Shown: positions 6,675 to 14,325, counted from the stretch's first letter. The stretch: DNA of 15,520 bases from Lachnospiraceae bacterium (GCA_024684065.1 JAIKXO010000142.1:1-15520), one strand, 5' to 3'. Made by a program: numbers and translations. The notes: a model not told the origin generated them from the sequence alone.

Positions 6675-7628
6675 ATGAACAGGAGGAAACAGAGGATATC
6701 ATCAGTGCTGCTTGCTGCAGCGATCATTATTTCGGGGAGCGTTTCCGGTTTCTCGGCGATCCCCGTGAAAGCAGAGGAAAGCAACCGGGAGAAGATATAT
6801 CAGGTATCTCTTTTGCAGGGGCTGACCCTGGGGGACTATCATGGGAGCATAAGCGCCGGGACGCTTAAAGAGAACGGAGATATCGGGATCGGTACCTTTG
6901 ACCGGCTTAACGGCGAGCTGATCATGTTGGATGGCGTGGTCTACAGGGCTCTGGGAGACGGGAGCGTGGAAGAGGTGAAAGATACCGACACTATCCCCTT
7001 TGCCGATGTGACCTTTTTTGAGGCGGACAGGACGGAAACACTTCAGGGTACGGAGAGCGTTGAGGCGTTAAAGGCGCTGCTTGATGAAAAAGTGGACAGT
7101 CTGGGGAAAAATATGTTCTATATGGTCCGCCTGGACGGGCATTTTACGGAAATGAACGTGCGCAGCGAGCTTGCCCAGGAGGAGCCGTACAAACCTCTGG
7201 CGAAGGTGCTCGAAACAGACCAGACATTCTTTGATTATGAAGATATCGACGGCACCGTTGTCGGGCTCTATTGTCCTGAGTATATGAAGGACCTGAACGC
7301 GGCGGGGTGGCATTTCCATTTTATTTCAGATGATCACAAAAAGGGAGGCCATGTGCTTGGGCTCCTGATAGATGATGCTGAGCTCTCAATCGATCTGACC
7401 CCCGGCTTTTCCATGCTTCTTCCGGATAACGAGAGTTTTAAGGGCTTTGACCTGACAGTGGATCAGTCCGAAGACATAAAAAAAGTTGAGCTGAACGAGG
7501 AAACGGATACGGGAGAAGCCGGTCAGGCTTATGACCTCCCTGTCAGCCGGGATCTGACAGAACTCCTGGATATTTTTCAGACCTTTATGACGTGGATCCG
7601 CAACTTTTCTACCGCATCGTCGAATTAG
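6675..7628 (+). CDS. budA: Secreted alpha-acetolactate decarboxylase
   Basis: This enzyme converts alpha-acetolactate to acetoin plus CO2. The 317-residue protein begins with a signal peptide (basic NRRKQR, hydrophobic 9-28, likely cleavage after VKA at residue 33), so it should act outside the membrane. Family features: QVSLLQGLTLGDYHGSIS (43-60), GIGTFDRLNGELIMLDG (71-87), IPFADVTFF (107-115), and the zinc-binding region GWHFHFISDD..GGHV with His213, His215 and His226. Typical cytoplasmic enzymes are about 240 residues and lack a signal peptide; a secreted form is known in Brevibacillus. Residues about 260-317 are a C-terminal extension not typical of the family, acidic then amphipathic (LLDIFQTFMTWIRNF). 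GGAGGG (6662-6667) lies 7 nt before the ATG. No acetolactate synthase gene is in the window. Confidence 0.88.
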   Translation: MNRRKQRISSVLLAAAIIISGSVSGFSAIPVKAEESNREKIYQVSLLQGLTLGDYHGSISAGTLKENGDIGIGTFDRLNGELIMLDGVVYRALGDGSVEEVKDTDTIPFADVTFFEADRTETLQGTESVEALKALLDEKVDSLGKNMFYMVRLDGHFTEMNVRSELAQEEPYKPLAKVLETDQTFFDYEDIDGTVVGLYCPEYMKDLNAAGWHFHFISDDHKKGGHVLGLLIDDAELSIDLTPGFSMLLPDNESFKGFDLTVDQSEDIKKVELNEETDTGEAGQAYDLPVSRDLTELLDIFQTFMTWIRNFSTASSN

Positions 7629-7679
7629 CCCATTTTCTGTTTTCCGGTTTTTTGATTGATTTAAGGCAGTAAAAGAGCC

Positions 7680-7728
7680 CACAGGGATCCCGGTGCCCCG
7701 GAAACCTGTGAACGGGCCGGGGCCTGTG
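7680..7728. other. GC-rich hairpin region after the decarboxylase gene
   Basis: GCCCCGG (7695-7701) pairs with CCGGGGC (7717-7723). An outer CACAG (7680-7684) can pair with CTGTG (7724-7728). An alternative CACAGG/CCTGTG pairing (7680-7685 with 7705-7710) competes with the first. No T-run follows on the plus strand. The stretch may help terminate budA transcription or mark its 3' end. Confidence 0.35.
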
Positions 7729-7785
7729 TTAAGGATATGATCGACCGTTTTAAAGACAGGGGAGTACAACGTGAGCCTGGGCATA

Positions 7786-7821
7786 CGAAAAAGAGAGAAG
7801 GGAAACCTCCTCTCTTTTTCG
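7786..7821. terminator. Bidirectional intrinsic terminator between budA and tRNA-Val
   Basis: CGAAAAAGAGAG (7786-7797) pairs perfectly with CTCTCTTTTTCG (7810-7821) across a 12-nt loop. The T5 tract is part of the distal arm in both directions, as in A/T-flanked bidirectional terminators. It lies between convergent genes: budA on plus, ending at 7628, and the tRNA on minus, with its 3' end at 7874. Confidence 0.65.
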
Positions 7822-7873
7822 TTCCTTATCAGGCTTCGCAGTGTCCTGCCAAAACCCCGGGACATAAAAAATA

Positions 7874-7946
7874 TGGGGCCAACGGGGCTCGAACCCATGA
7901 CCTCTCGCACGTCAAGCGAACGCTCTCCCAGCTGAGCTATGACCCC
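7874..7946 (-). tRNA. tRNA-Val (anticodon GAC)
   Basis: A complete 73-nt cloverleaf is read on the minus strand. The acceptor stem GGGGTCA pairs with TGGCCCC, with one G-U; the D arm is GCTC/GAGC; the anticodon stem TTCGC/GCGAG encloses loop TTGACGT with anticodon GAC; the variable loop is AGGTC; the T arm ATGGG/CCCGT has loop TTCGAGC; the discriminator base is A. The 3' CCA is not encoded, so it must be added by the CCA-adding enzyme. It decodes GUC, and GUU by wobble only if modified or permissive. It is a single tRNA gene, not part of a cluster here. Confidence 0.96.
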
Positions 7947-7957
7947 ACAGCGTATAT

Positions 7958-7985
7958 ATCATATCATATTTTACGGAAAATGCAA
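7958..7985 (-). promoter_or_regulatory. Putative promoter of tRNA-Val
   Basis: On the minus strand, TTGCAT (7985-7980), a 16-nt spacer and TATGAT (7963-7958) lie just upstream of the tRNA 5' end at 7946. Transcription would start within a few nucleotides of the mature tRNA. A consensus TTGACA (8003-7998) lies further upstream but has no well-spaced -10. Confidence 0.5.
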
Positions 7986-8029
7986 ACAAATATATCTTGT
8001 CAATATATGGGCAATATATGGGCAGTTTT

Positions 8030-8187
8030 TGTTACTGTTAAGTCCCGAGCCGCGCATTTACTGCGTGGCTCGGGCAGATAATGTAAATATAGCCGACAGC
8101 ACATCGTCCATCGCCGAAGGCGATCAGGGATGGACGATGTGCGTTACATTTCAGCGTTGGTCAGGCGCCGAATTGTAACAGTTTTTT
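8030..8187 (+). ncRNA. Candidate structured RNA / leader upstream of the FIST-EAL gene
   Basis: This part of the gene-free region 7947-8331 can fold extensively. TGTTAC (8030-8035) can close with GTAACA (8175-8180). Hairpin A pairs 8044-8056 with 8062-8074 (13 bp, one G-U). Hairpin B pairs 8099-8110 with 8131-8142 (12 bp) and carries an inner TCGCC/GGCGA stem (8111-8115 with 8119-8123). AATGTAA (8080-8086) can pair with TTACATT (8144-8150), while GTTACA (8143-8148) can instead pair with TGTAAC (8174-8179), directly before T6 (8182-8187). The last two pairings exclude each other, as in an attenuator. I do not recognise either cyclic di-GMP riboswitch class or any other known class. No good promoter for it is evident. 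Confidence 0.35.
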
Positions 8188-8213
8188 AATCTATGGCACA
8201 GATTCGAATTGTA

Positions 8214-8222
8214 TGTTATACT
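8214..8222 (+). promoter_or_regulatory. Putative extended -10 promoter of the FIST-EAL gene
   Basis: TGTTATACT gives TGn plus a TATACT -10 (8217-8222). The best -35 is the weak ATGGCA (8193-8198) with an 18-nt spacer. A start near 8229 would leave a leader of about 100 nt that contains the hairpin at 8274-8301 but not the structures at 8030-8187. Confidence 0.4.
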
Positions 8223-8273
8223 TTAATTTGTCAAAATATATTTCGATATAGAACAGTATCGCAGGACGGCTTA

Positions 8274-8310
8274 TCCGGCATTTTTCTTTCCGGATGCCGG
8301 ACTGGTTTTT
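8274..8310 (+). terminator. Attenuator-like hairpin before the FIST-EAL start
   Basis: TCCGGCAT (8274-8281) pairs with ATGCCGGA (8294-8301) around a pyrimidine-rich loop. The hairpin is followed by CTGG and T5 (8306-8310), about 20 nt before the start codon. An alternative shorter pairing ATCCGG/CCGGAT is possible. The position suggests transcription attenuation or control of ribosome access, but the 4-nt gap before the T-run makes it an imperfect terminator. Confidence 0.4.
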
Positions 8311-8331
8311 GCGCGGGAGATGTAGGAAAAT

Positions 8332-10905
8332 ATGTTTACCTGGAATCTGCAATATATGTCAAAAACAAGGCTTGCCGACACGCTGAATCAGCTGATGCTG
8401 AACTCCCAGAAGGGAGAGATCCTTATACGTATCCATACTGCGGTCCATTTAGCGGATGAAGCGGTTGAACTTGCGGCATTTATCAAGAACATCATCCCCA
8501 AGGCACATATTTTAGGAACCAGCACTTCTGCCGTTATAAGAGGAGGCAGGCTTTTACATTATCAATGTGTAATATCCATTACACAGATGTCTGAGGGGAG
8601 CATCAGATCGGTAAGGATCCCGGTATTTAAGAATGATACGGATCTGATCCCTGCGAAGGAGCTGTGCGATATCGTAAAGGATGCGGTGGTCCGTGACAAT
8701 ACCGGGCTTATGTTTGCCTTCTTTCCGGATAAGTATGGGGATATCAAGCGCTTTACGGATCTGAGCAATGAGGAGTTCCCGGGCGTAAAACTGATCGGCG
8801 GAGTTGTAAATAATAATGATATCGACCGGGAGAGCTCTGGGAAATCAGGCTTCGTTTTTGATGAGAACGGGTGGTCCGATAACAGCATTATCGCGGCCAC
8901 GATCAGCGGAAAAAAGGTTGAAGCGGCAGGCTATCTTTCTTCGGGGATGCAGGTTGTCGGGGATGAGCTTTCGGTGACTAAGTCCGATGGAAAGAAGATA
9001 CTTGAGTTGGACGGACGAAATGCGGCTGATGTATACCGGGAGGTGGTAGGAGATGAGATACGGGAAAATGACGAGCTTATATTCCTCTTTCCCATGGCTT
9101 ACAGCGGAAAAACCGATATCCCGTTTATAACCGGATACTATGGGGGTTTTATTGAAGCTAACCATTACGTGGAGACCGGCGCAAAGCTTAAGAGAGGCTT
9201 TTTCTATGACGGGAAGGTTATTTCCGATAACCGCAGGATGTTAGGAAAGATAGAGACCTTTGAGAAAGCGGAGACGCTTTTTGGATATACTTGCAGGGAC
9301 AGGTACAGATTTTATACAAACAGTGTGAAATGGGAGCTTTCCGTATACGAGAATACCAACATCTGCGGATGCCTGACAGAGGGCGAGATCGGTACGGTCG
9401 ACGGGAGGAATGTCTTTGCCAACTGTGCTTTTGTAGTTGCGGCGGCAGGAGAAAATGATGCCATCCAGCGCTATAATCCATATGTTTTTTCAAATACTGA
9501 AACTCTTTCCGAGGACAACAGGGGAATGGTCAGGTATCTGATGGAGATAGAAAGCAGATACGGCCTGGAAAGATCGCGGCAGGGTTCTGATTTTGTAAAG
9601 CCTCAATCTGCAGGGAAACATACTGCAGAGAATTCTGCCATGGCACAGAGCCTTAAGGATTTTGTGAGAAGCTGTGAGCTTAAGCTCCTGTATTCAGAAA
9701 AAGAACAGATCCCGAATGAATCTGCCCTGAACATGGACATAACCCTTCACGGATATGACAGGGTATGCCTTATTGACGTACTTGATACGATGAGCATGCG
9801 TATGGTCTTTCCTGAGCAGATGATCGAGATCACGAATAAGTTCTTTATCTCCAGATGCGCGTCCTTTGTTTCCGACAAGATGTACCGAATCTATGTTCTT
9901 GATAAGTGGCACGTTGCCATTGCCGCCCCTTCTTACATGGTATCCTTAAAAACCTTCTCCGACGATATGCATCTTTTGCAGAGAAAACTGTTTGAGAACG
10001 GAGAAAATTATATCGCCATTGTTCCCGTTTTCTGTGTCATCAACGGGGCAACCGTGGATAATATCAAATCCATCTACAATAAAGCCCGGATGGAAATGAC
10101 TCAGAAGAACCAGCAGTTTTATATCTGCGATGAAGAAGATGATAAGCTGGATGTTGAGAAGATACGGGAAAGGTATCACATGGTGAACGTGATAAACTAT
10201 GCCCTTTCACATGATCTGGTTATCCCGTATTTTCAGGGCGTTTATGATAACAGGGAAGAAAAGATACATCACTATGAATCGCTCATGCGTCTTATGGATG
10301 AAAACGGAAAAATATATTATCCCGCAAGCTTCCTGGACGTTGCAAGATCCTTTGGACTGCTCTATGACGCGCTCTCCTATAGCATGATAAATAAGGTATT
10401 TGACATCTTTAAGGATTTTTCGGAAAAGAGCGTAAGCATAAATCTCGGGATACGGGATATCAAGAACGAGGAGCTGACCGCGTTTATATATGGCTTTCTT
10501 GCCACGACCAGGTACCCGGGCAACTTTATTTTTGAGATATTGGAGAATGAGGATGTCGATGATTATGATCAGGTTGTAAGGTTTATCGATAATATACATA
10601 AACTGGGAGGGCTTGTCTCAATAGATGATTTCGGGAGCGGTTATTCCAATCTCCAGCACATCGTGAACATCCATTTTGATTATGTAAAGATTGACGGGTC
10701 GATCATCAAAAACTGCTGTGAGAATAATGCGTCCGAGAATCTTGTCGCGCTCATTTCCGGGTGGAAGCGTTTAAGCGTAAGAGATGTGAAGATCGTTGCC
10801 GAGTATGTGGAAAGCGAAGAGATCCAGAAAAAACTTACCCAGTATGACATAGACTTCTCCCAGGGTTTCCTTTTCTCAAGACCTGCCCCTGACCTGCAGT
10901 CATGA
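8332..10905 (+). CDS. FIST sensor / degenerate GGDEF / EAL cyclic di-GMP phosphodiesterase
   Basis: A large cytoplasmic signalling protein (857 aa). Residues about 30-230 match a FIST N domain and about 230-390 a FIST C domain (GCLTEGEIGTVDGRNVFANCAF), a module proposed to bind small ligands such as amino acids. Residues about 450-610 have a GGDEF-like layout, but the GGDEF signature is replaced by VLDKW, so cyclase activity is unlikely. Residues about 620-855 are an EAL domain that retains the expected residues: Glu649 (ESL), Asn704, Glu735 (FEILE), Asp765-Asp766 (DDFGSG), Lys786 (VKID), Glu824 (AEYVE) and Gln844 (QGF). It should therefore hydrolyse cyclic di-GMP to pGpG. No transmembrane segment is seen. 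AGGAAA (8324-8329) is a weak ribosome binding site close to the ATG at 8332. The sensor gene follows 82 bp later. Confidence 0.88.
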   Translation: MFTWNLQYMSKTRLADTLNQLMLNSQKGEILIRIHTAVHLADEAVELAAFIKNIIPKAHILGTSTSAVIRGGRLLHYQCVISITQMSEGSIRSVRIPVFKNDTDLIPAKELCDIVKDAVVRDNTGLMFAFFPDKYGDIKRFTDLSNEEFPGVKLIGGVVNNNDIDRESSGKSGFVFDENGWSDNSIIAATISGKKVEAAGYLSSGMQVVGDELSVTKSDGKKILELDGRNAADVYREVVGDEIRENDELIFLFPMAYSGKTDIPFITGYYGGFIEANHYVETGAKLKRGFFYDGKVISDNRRMLGKIETFEKAETLFGYTCRDRYRFYTNSVKWELSVYENTNICGCLTEGEIGTVDGRNVFANCAFVVAAAGENDAIQRYNPYVFSNTETLSEDNRGMVRYLMEIESRYGLERSRQGSDFVKPQSAGKHTAENSAMAQSLKDFVRSCELKLLYSEKEQIPNESALNMDITLHGYDRVCLIDVLDTMSMRMVFPEQMIEITNKFFISRCASFVSDKMYRIYVLDKWHVAIAAPSYMVSLKTFSDDMHLLQRKLFENGENYIAIVPVFCVINGATVDNIKSIYNKARMEMTQKNQQFYICDEEDDKLDVEKIRERYHMVNVINYALSHDLVIPYFQGVYDNREEKIHHYESLMRLMDENGKIYYPASFLDVARSFGLLYDALSYSMINKVFDIFKDFSEKSVSINLGIRDIKNEELTAFIYGFLATTRYPGNFIFEILENEDVDDYDQVVRFIDNIHKLGGLVSIDDFGSGYSNLQHIVNIHFDYVKIDGSIIKNCCENNASENLVALISGWKRLSVRDVKIVAEYVESEEIQKKLTQYDIDFSQGFLFSRPAPDLQS

Positions 10906-10931
10906 AATTCTCAATACAAACATTGAAAAAA

Positions 10932-10974
10932 CGGCAGCCGGTGAGCACACGATTTACTCCGTAAACCGGCGCAG
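10932..10974 (+). repeat. Structured intergenic element, short form, copy 3
   Basis: The 22-nt palindrome of the long form is reduced here to CGGC-A-GCCG (10932-10940). It is followed by GTGAGCACA, arm CGATTTAC (10950-10957), loop TCC, arm GTAAACCG (10961-10968) with one A-C mismatch, then GCGCAG (10969-10974). It ends 13 nt before the start codon at 10988. Unlike the other copies no Shine-Dalgarno sequence follows. Confidence 0.6.
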
Positions 10975-10987
10975 CTCAGATAATAAT

Positions 10988-12724
10988 ATGAAGCGGACGG
11001 ATAAAAACGTAAAAACAATAGGCCTTATAGTAGAGGATGCTTTCAGGGATTTTTCCATGGAGATAATACACAGCGTCGCGCATGCCATCTCGGGGAAAAA
11101 GAATCTGAGACTTATTGTCGTGGCAGGAAAGCAGACGGATATTTCGGACTTTGATGAGAGGATACATAATTATACCGTTTCATATAACTCGATCTATTAT
11201 ATGAATGGCATGTGCAGATTTGACGGTGTTATCATGACCTTCCCGAACCTTATAGGGATGCGCAGGGAGATCTTTGAGGATATACCGAGGGTTTTTATTG
11301 CGGCTGATGTTAATGATGAGCTCTTAGTTAACTATGATAATGAGAAGGGTATCCGGGAAGCGATAGATTACCTTGTAAGGATAGAGGGTATTACAAGGAT
11401 CTGTATGATAGGCGGAAGGGATGATAATGCTGATGCCGTAAGGAGAAAGAGGATCTTTATAAGGTGCCTTGAAGACAATGGCCTGACTTTTACGGAGCAG
11501 CAGTATGTAAGCTCGAATATGCTTGAGAGTACCCAGGAATCCGCCGCTCTGCTGCTTTCAAGGAATCCGGATGTGCAGGCCGTTTTCTGCGTAAACGATC
11601 CGTCGGCAGTGGGACTCTATGATGTGATGAGAGACAGGGGGCTGACACCGGGCAGGGATATATTGGTGTTTGGTTTTGATAATGCGGCTATGGCGAATGA
11701 TATGGTCCCACGTCTTGCTTCGATCGGAGCCGAAGAGATCACTCTTGGAGAAAAGGCTCTCAATATGCTTTTAGATAAGCTGGACGGAAAGGAAGTCTGC
11801 TCGCAGAGCATACCGACACGGCTTTATGGAAGAGAATCCTTTGAATATGAGATGCATGATTTTTCCGCAAAGGAAATGCTTGACATAGACACCGCCTATA
11901 TTGACAGTTTTTTCGACAACTGTTTCTACCGCTATAAAAATGAAGTAAAGAACCCCGGAGGGATCGATCTGAAGAGGCTTTTCCATGAGATCATCTCAAG
12001 GATGCTTAAGGCGCTTCGGGAAAGATACATGAGCGAGGAGGTATCTTCGGGGATCGGCCGTCTCATAGATATATTTTTTGAAAACGGGGGTATGAGATAT
12101 ACCGATGCGAACAGGTTTGTAAAGAGCATCAGAAGGTTCCAGGACAATATGAACGAGACCGGAAGAACCGGAGCTGTCAGGGTCGAGATCAACAAACTGT
12201 TTTCGTACATGAAGGATAAGGCTATACAGGCGCTTTCGTACAGAAGGAGCATAGAAAAAAATGCGAGTGCCCTGGGCAGGGACAGGCTGTTGGATTTTGT
12301 GATCTATATGACAAACTACGGGGAACCGGGGGAAGAGGCCATCGATTTTATGGTGAATCATTTTGATAAGATCGGATTGAGTAATGCGGCGCTCTATCTT
12401 TATGAGAATCCGGTGGAATATAAGAGGGAGGGAAAAGACGATCTTCCGGGATACGCGATGTTGAGATGCGTTATAAGGAACAAAACACTGTATGTCATTC
12501 CTGAGGAAAGACAGTATTGTCCGATGGAAGAGATCTATTCAAGAAGCGAGCTTCCGGAAGAAGGCCTGGGATATATTACATATCCGCTGTTCTATGGAAA
12601 TACTGTCTATGGCTTTCTCCTCTGCAATGTCAGCAGAAATGTCATAGAGATCGGTGAGTTTGTGACCCTGCAGCTGGGAAGGACGATATATATGAATCTG
12701 GGCATGAAAAGCCCTGAACCATAA
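10988..12724 (+). CDS. Cytoplasmic periplasmic-binding-protein-like sensor with GAF-like C-terminus
   Basis: The product is 578 aa with neither signal peptide nor helix-turn-helix, so it should be cytoplasmic. Residues about 8-285 follow the LacI/PurR type I periplasmic-binding fold: KTIGLIVEDAFRDFSMEII, a first lobe ending FDGVIMTFP, ICMIGGRDDN, VQAVFCVNDPSAVGLYDVM and the hallmark FGFDN (228-232). Residues about 300-430 are helical and may be coiled coil. Residues about 431-573 resemble a GAF-type domain (YVIPEERQY, YITYPLFYGNTVYGFLLC). In many Lachnospiraceae-like proteins this architecture continues into GGDEF or HTH output; here it stops. It may therefore work through a partner, the adjacent FIST-EAL protein or the ATPase 14 bp downstream. 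That is inference. No ribosome binding site is visible before 10988, and the next Met (residue 24) would delete the first strand. Confidence 0.75.
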   Translation: MKRTDKNVKTIGLIVEDAFRDFSMEIIHSVAHAISGKKNLRLIVVAGKQTDISDFDERIHNYTVSYNSIYYMNGMCRFDGVIMTFPNLIGMRREIFEDIPRVFIAADVNDELLVNYDNEKGIREAIDYLVRIEGITRICMIGGRDDNADAVRRKRIFIRCLEDNGLTFTEQQYVSSNMLESTQESAALLLSRNPDVQAVFCVNDPSAVGLYDVMRDRGLTPGRDILVFGFDNAAMANDMVPRLASIGAEEITLGEKALNMLLDKLDGKEVCSQSIPTRLYGRESFEYEMHDFSAKEMLDIDTAYIDSFFDNCFYRYKNEVKNPGGIDLKRLFHEIISRMLKALRERYMSEEVSSGIGRLIDIFFENGGMRYTDANRFVKSIRRFQDNMNETGRTGAVRVEINKLFSYMKDKAIQALSYRRSIEKNASALGRDRLLDFVIYMTNYGEPGEEAIDFMVNHFDKIGLSNAALYLYENPVEYKREGKDDLPGYAMLRCVIRNKTLYVIPEERQYCPMEEIYSRSELPEEGLGYITYPLFYGNTVYGFLLCNVSRNVIEIGEFVTLQLGRTIYMNLGMKSPEP

Positions 12725-12738
12725 ACCCGGAAAAACCC

Positions 12739-14325
12739 ATGAAACCGATAAACATATACGCATTGACGAGAATATCCGATACTGTAAGGCTGGAACGCTT
12801 AGAGCGGCAGATGTCAAAAAGATCCGGCTTTCTGAAGATCAAAGCCTGGGAGACAGAAGGCTTAAAATCCTTTGCGGAGCTTTTGACTGATGTAATGGAC
12901 AGGGCGGCGGGACTTGATTTCTATTACTCCTTTACCCTTCCGAAGCTTGGGAAGGAATTTGATCTTCTGCGCGTCAATGACAGCATTGTTGTAAACATAG
13001 AACTGAAGAGCGGAAATGTTACGGATGATACGATAAAGAGACAGTTGCTTCAAAACAGGTATTATCTGGCTACGCTTGGCAGATCTATGTATTTTTATAC
13101 CTTCATAAGCGGGACGGGGAGGCTTGTAAGACTGTCAAATGCCGGACGGCTGGTGAACGCCGGCTGGGAAGAGCTTGCGGCGGTCCTTGAAAAACAGGGT
13201 GAATGCTATGAGGGAAATATTGAGGAGCTGTTCAAGGAGGATCAGTATCTTATATCGCCGCTTACCGATCCGGGCAGGTTCTTACGCCAGGAATACTTTC
13301 TGACTGCCCAGCAGAACGATATTGAAAACCAGATACTTAAACAGATAAAGAAAGGCCGGGACGCTGATGGTACACGGATCTTTCAGGGGTTTACCGGACT
13401 TCCGGGTACGGGGAAAACGCTTCTGTTATACGATCTGGCTATGCGGCTTTCCCACCGTGAGAGGGTATGCATCTTTCATCCGGGCCTTTTTACGGATGAG
13501 CTTGAAGAGCTCAATGAGAGGCTCAGGAGGATCGATTTTTACTGCGGGGACATAGAAAACTCAGAGCCTGAGTATTCATATGCGGCGGTCATGGTCGATG
13601 AAGCCCAGAGACTCACCGGCGGCATGCTTGAAAAGGTTTTGGCGCTTGCGGAAGAATGGAAGGCACCTGTTGTCTTTTCCTATGATGCCGAAGAGCCGGT
13701 TGCCCTCCCGGAGAGGAAGAAGCATGGAAGGGAAATGATAGAGTCGCTTCCGGGTTTCGTCAGATATAAGCTTACAAACAGGATAAGGTTAAATAAGGAG
13801 CTGTCGGCGTTCATCTCCGGAGTGATGTATATAAACGGGAAGAACCAGAGGGGTGATTATCCCAGTGTTTCACTGGCCTATGCCGGCAATGATGAAGAGG
13901 CGGGGATATTGCTCCAAAATTTTACGGAAGACGGTTATACGCATATCCGGGGCGGTCCATTGGGACAGAGCCGGGGGCCTGTTTTCTCCGAAGAAGACGG
14001 TTCATGCGGACAGAGCCGGGGGCCTGTTTTCTCAGGAGAAGAAGTGGAGCCTTGTGCGGGGACTGGGGAGGCTGAAACGACAGAGGCCGAAAATTCCTAT
14101 TTATGCAAGGAGTATGATAAAATCGTAATGGTCATCGATAACCGTTTTTACTATGACGAAGCGGGTTATCTGCGCGCGCATTCCGAAGATCCTGATAACA
14201 CCCTGGTAACGGATCTTTTCCATGGCCTGAGCCACGCAAAAAAGGAAATAGCGTTGGTTGTTAAGGACAATCTTGAATTATTTGACCGCCTGTTGGGGAT
14301 CCTTCAAAAGAAGCCGGTGAAGTGA
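12739..14325 (+). CDS. Nuclease-like domain fused to a P-loop ATPase (DUF2075/SF1 helicase-like)
   Basis: The protein has 528 residues. The N-terminal part contains GKEFDLLRVNDSIVVNIELKSG, with Asp75, Glu88 and Lys90 in the spacing of a PD-(D/E)XK/NERD-type nuclease core. The ATPase follows: Walker A GLPGTGKT (220-227), Walker B VMVDEAQRL (Asp287-Glu288), and a motif III-like VVFSYDAEEP around 311-320. LTNRIRLNKEL and the C-terminal GLSHAKKEIALVV resemble late SF1 helicase motifs as in DUF2075 proteins. It could process or sense nucleic acid, possibly in defence or repair, but no substrate is evident. Residues 409-432 contain a duplicated GQSRGPVFS motif in what looks like a variable insert. 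The gene starts 14 bp after the sensor gene with only a weak GGAA upstream, suggesting translational coupling. Confidence 0.72.
   Translation: MKPINIYALTRISDTVRLERLERQMSKRSGFLKIKAWETEGLKSFAELLTDVMDRAAGLDFYYSFTLPKLGKEFDLLRVNDSIVVNIELKSGNVTDDTIKRQLLQNRYYLATLGRSMYFYTFISGTGRLVRLSNAGRLVNAGWEELAAVLEKQGECYEGNIEELFKEDQYLISPLTDPGRFLRQEYFLTAQQNDIENQILKQIKKGRDADGTRIFQGFTGLPGTGKTLLLYDLAMRLSHRERVCIFHPGLFTDELEELNERLRRIDFYCGDIENSEPEYSYAAVMVDEAQRLTGGMLEKVLALAEEWKAPVVFSYDAEEPVALPERKKHGREMIESLPGFVRYKLTNRIRLNKELSAFISGVMYINGKNQRGDYPSVSLAYAGNDEEAGILLQNFTEDGYTHIRGGPLGQSRGPVFSEEDGSCGQSRGPVFSGEEVEPCAGTGEAETTEAENSYLCKEYDKIVMVIDNRFYYDEAGYLRAHSEDPDNTLVTDLFHGLSHAKKEIALVVKDNLELFDRLLGILQKKPVK
13963..14033 (+). repeat. In-frame 26-bp direct repeat within the nuclease-ATPase gene
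   Basis: Two identical 26-bp copies, 13963-13988 and 14008-14033, are separated by 19 bp. The period is 45 nt, exactly 15 codons, so the reading frame is kept and the peptide GQSRGPVFS is duplicated. The repeats are G/C-rich (AGCCGGGGGCC) and look unlike the surrounding coding sequence. Confidence 0.85.

Noticed and set aside
7386..7910. A 174-codon minus-strand open frame spanning the end of budA and the tRNA
   Set aside because: It runs antisense to budA, through the bidirectional terminator and into the tRNA gene, and has no recognisable protein motif.
7737..8178. Plus-strand open frames across the tRNA region
   Set aside because: They read antisense through tRNA-Val and the following hairpins, so coding is implausible.
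8022..8331. Cyclic di-GMP riboswitch (GEMM-I or GEMM-II) in front of the EAL gene
   Set aside because: The context is tempting, but the conserved GEMM sequence blocks are not present in the hairpins seen here.
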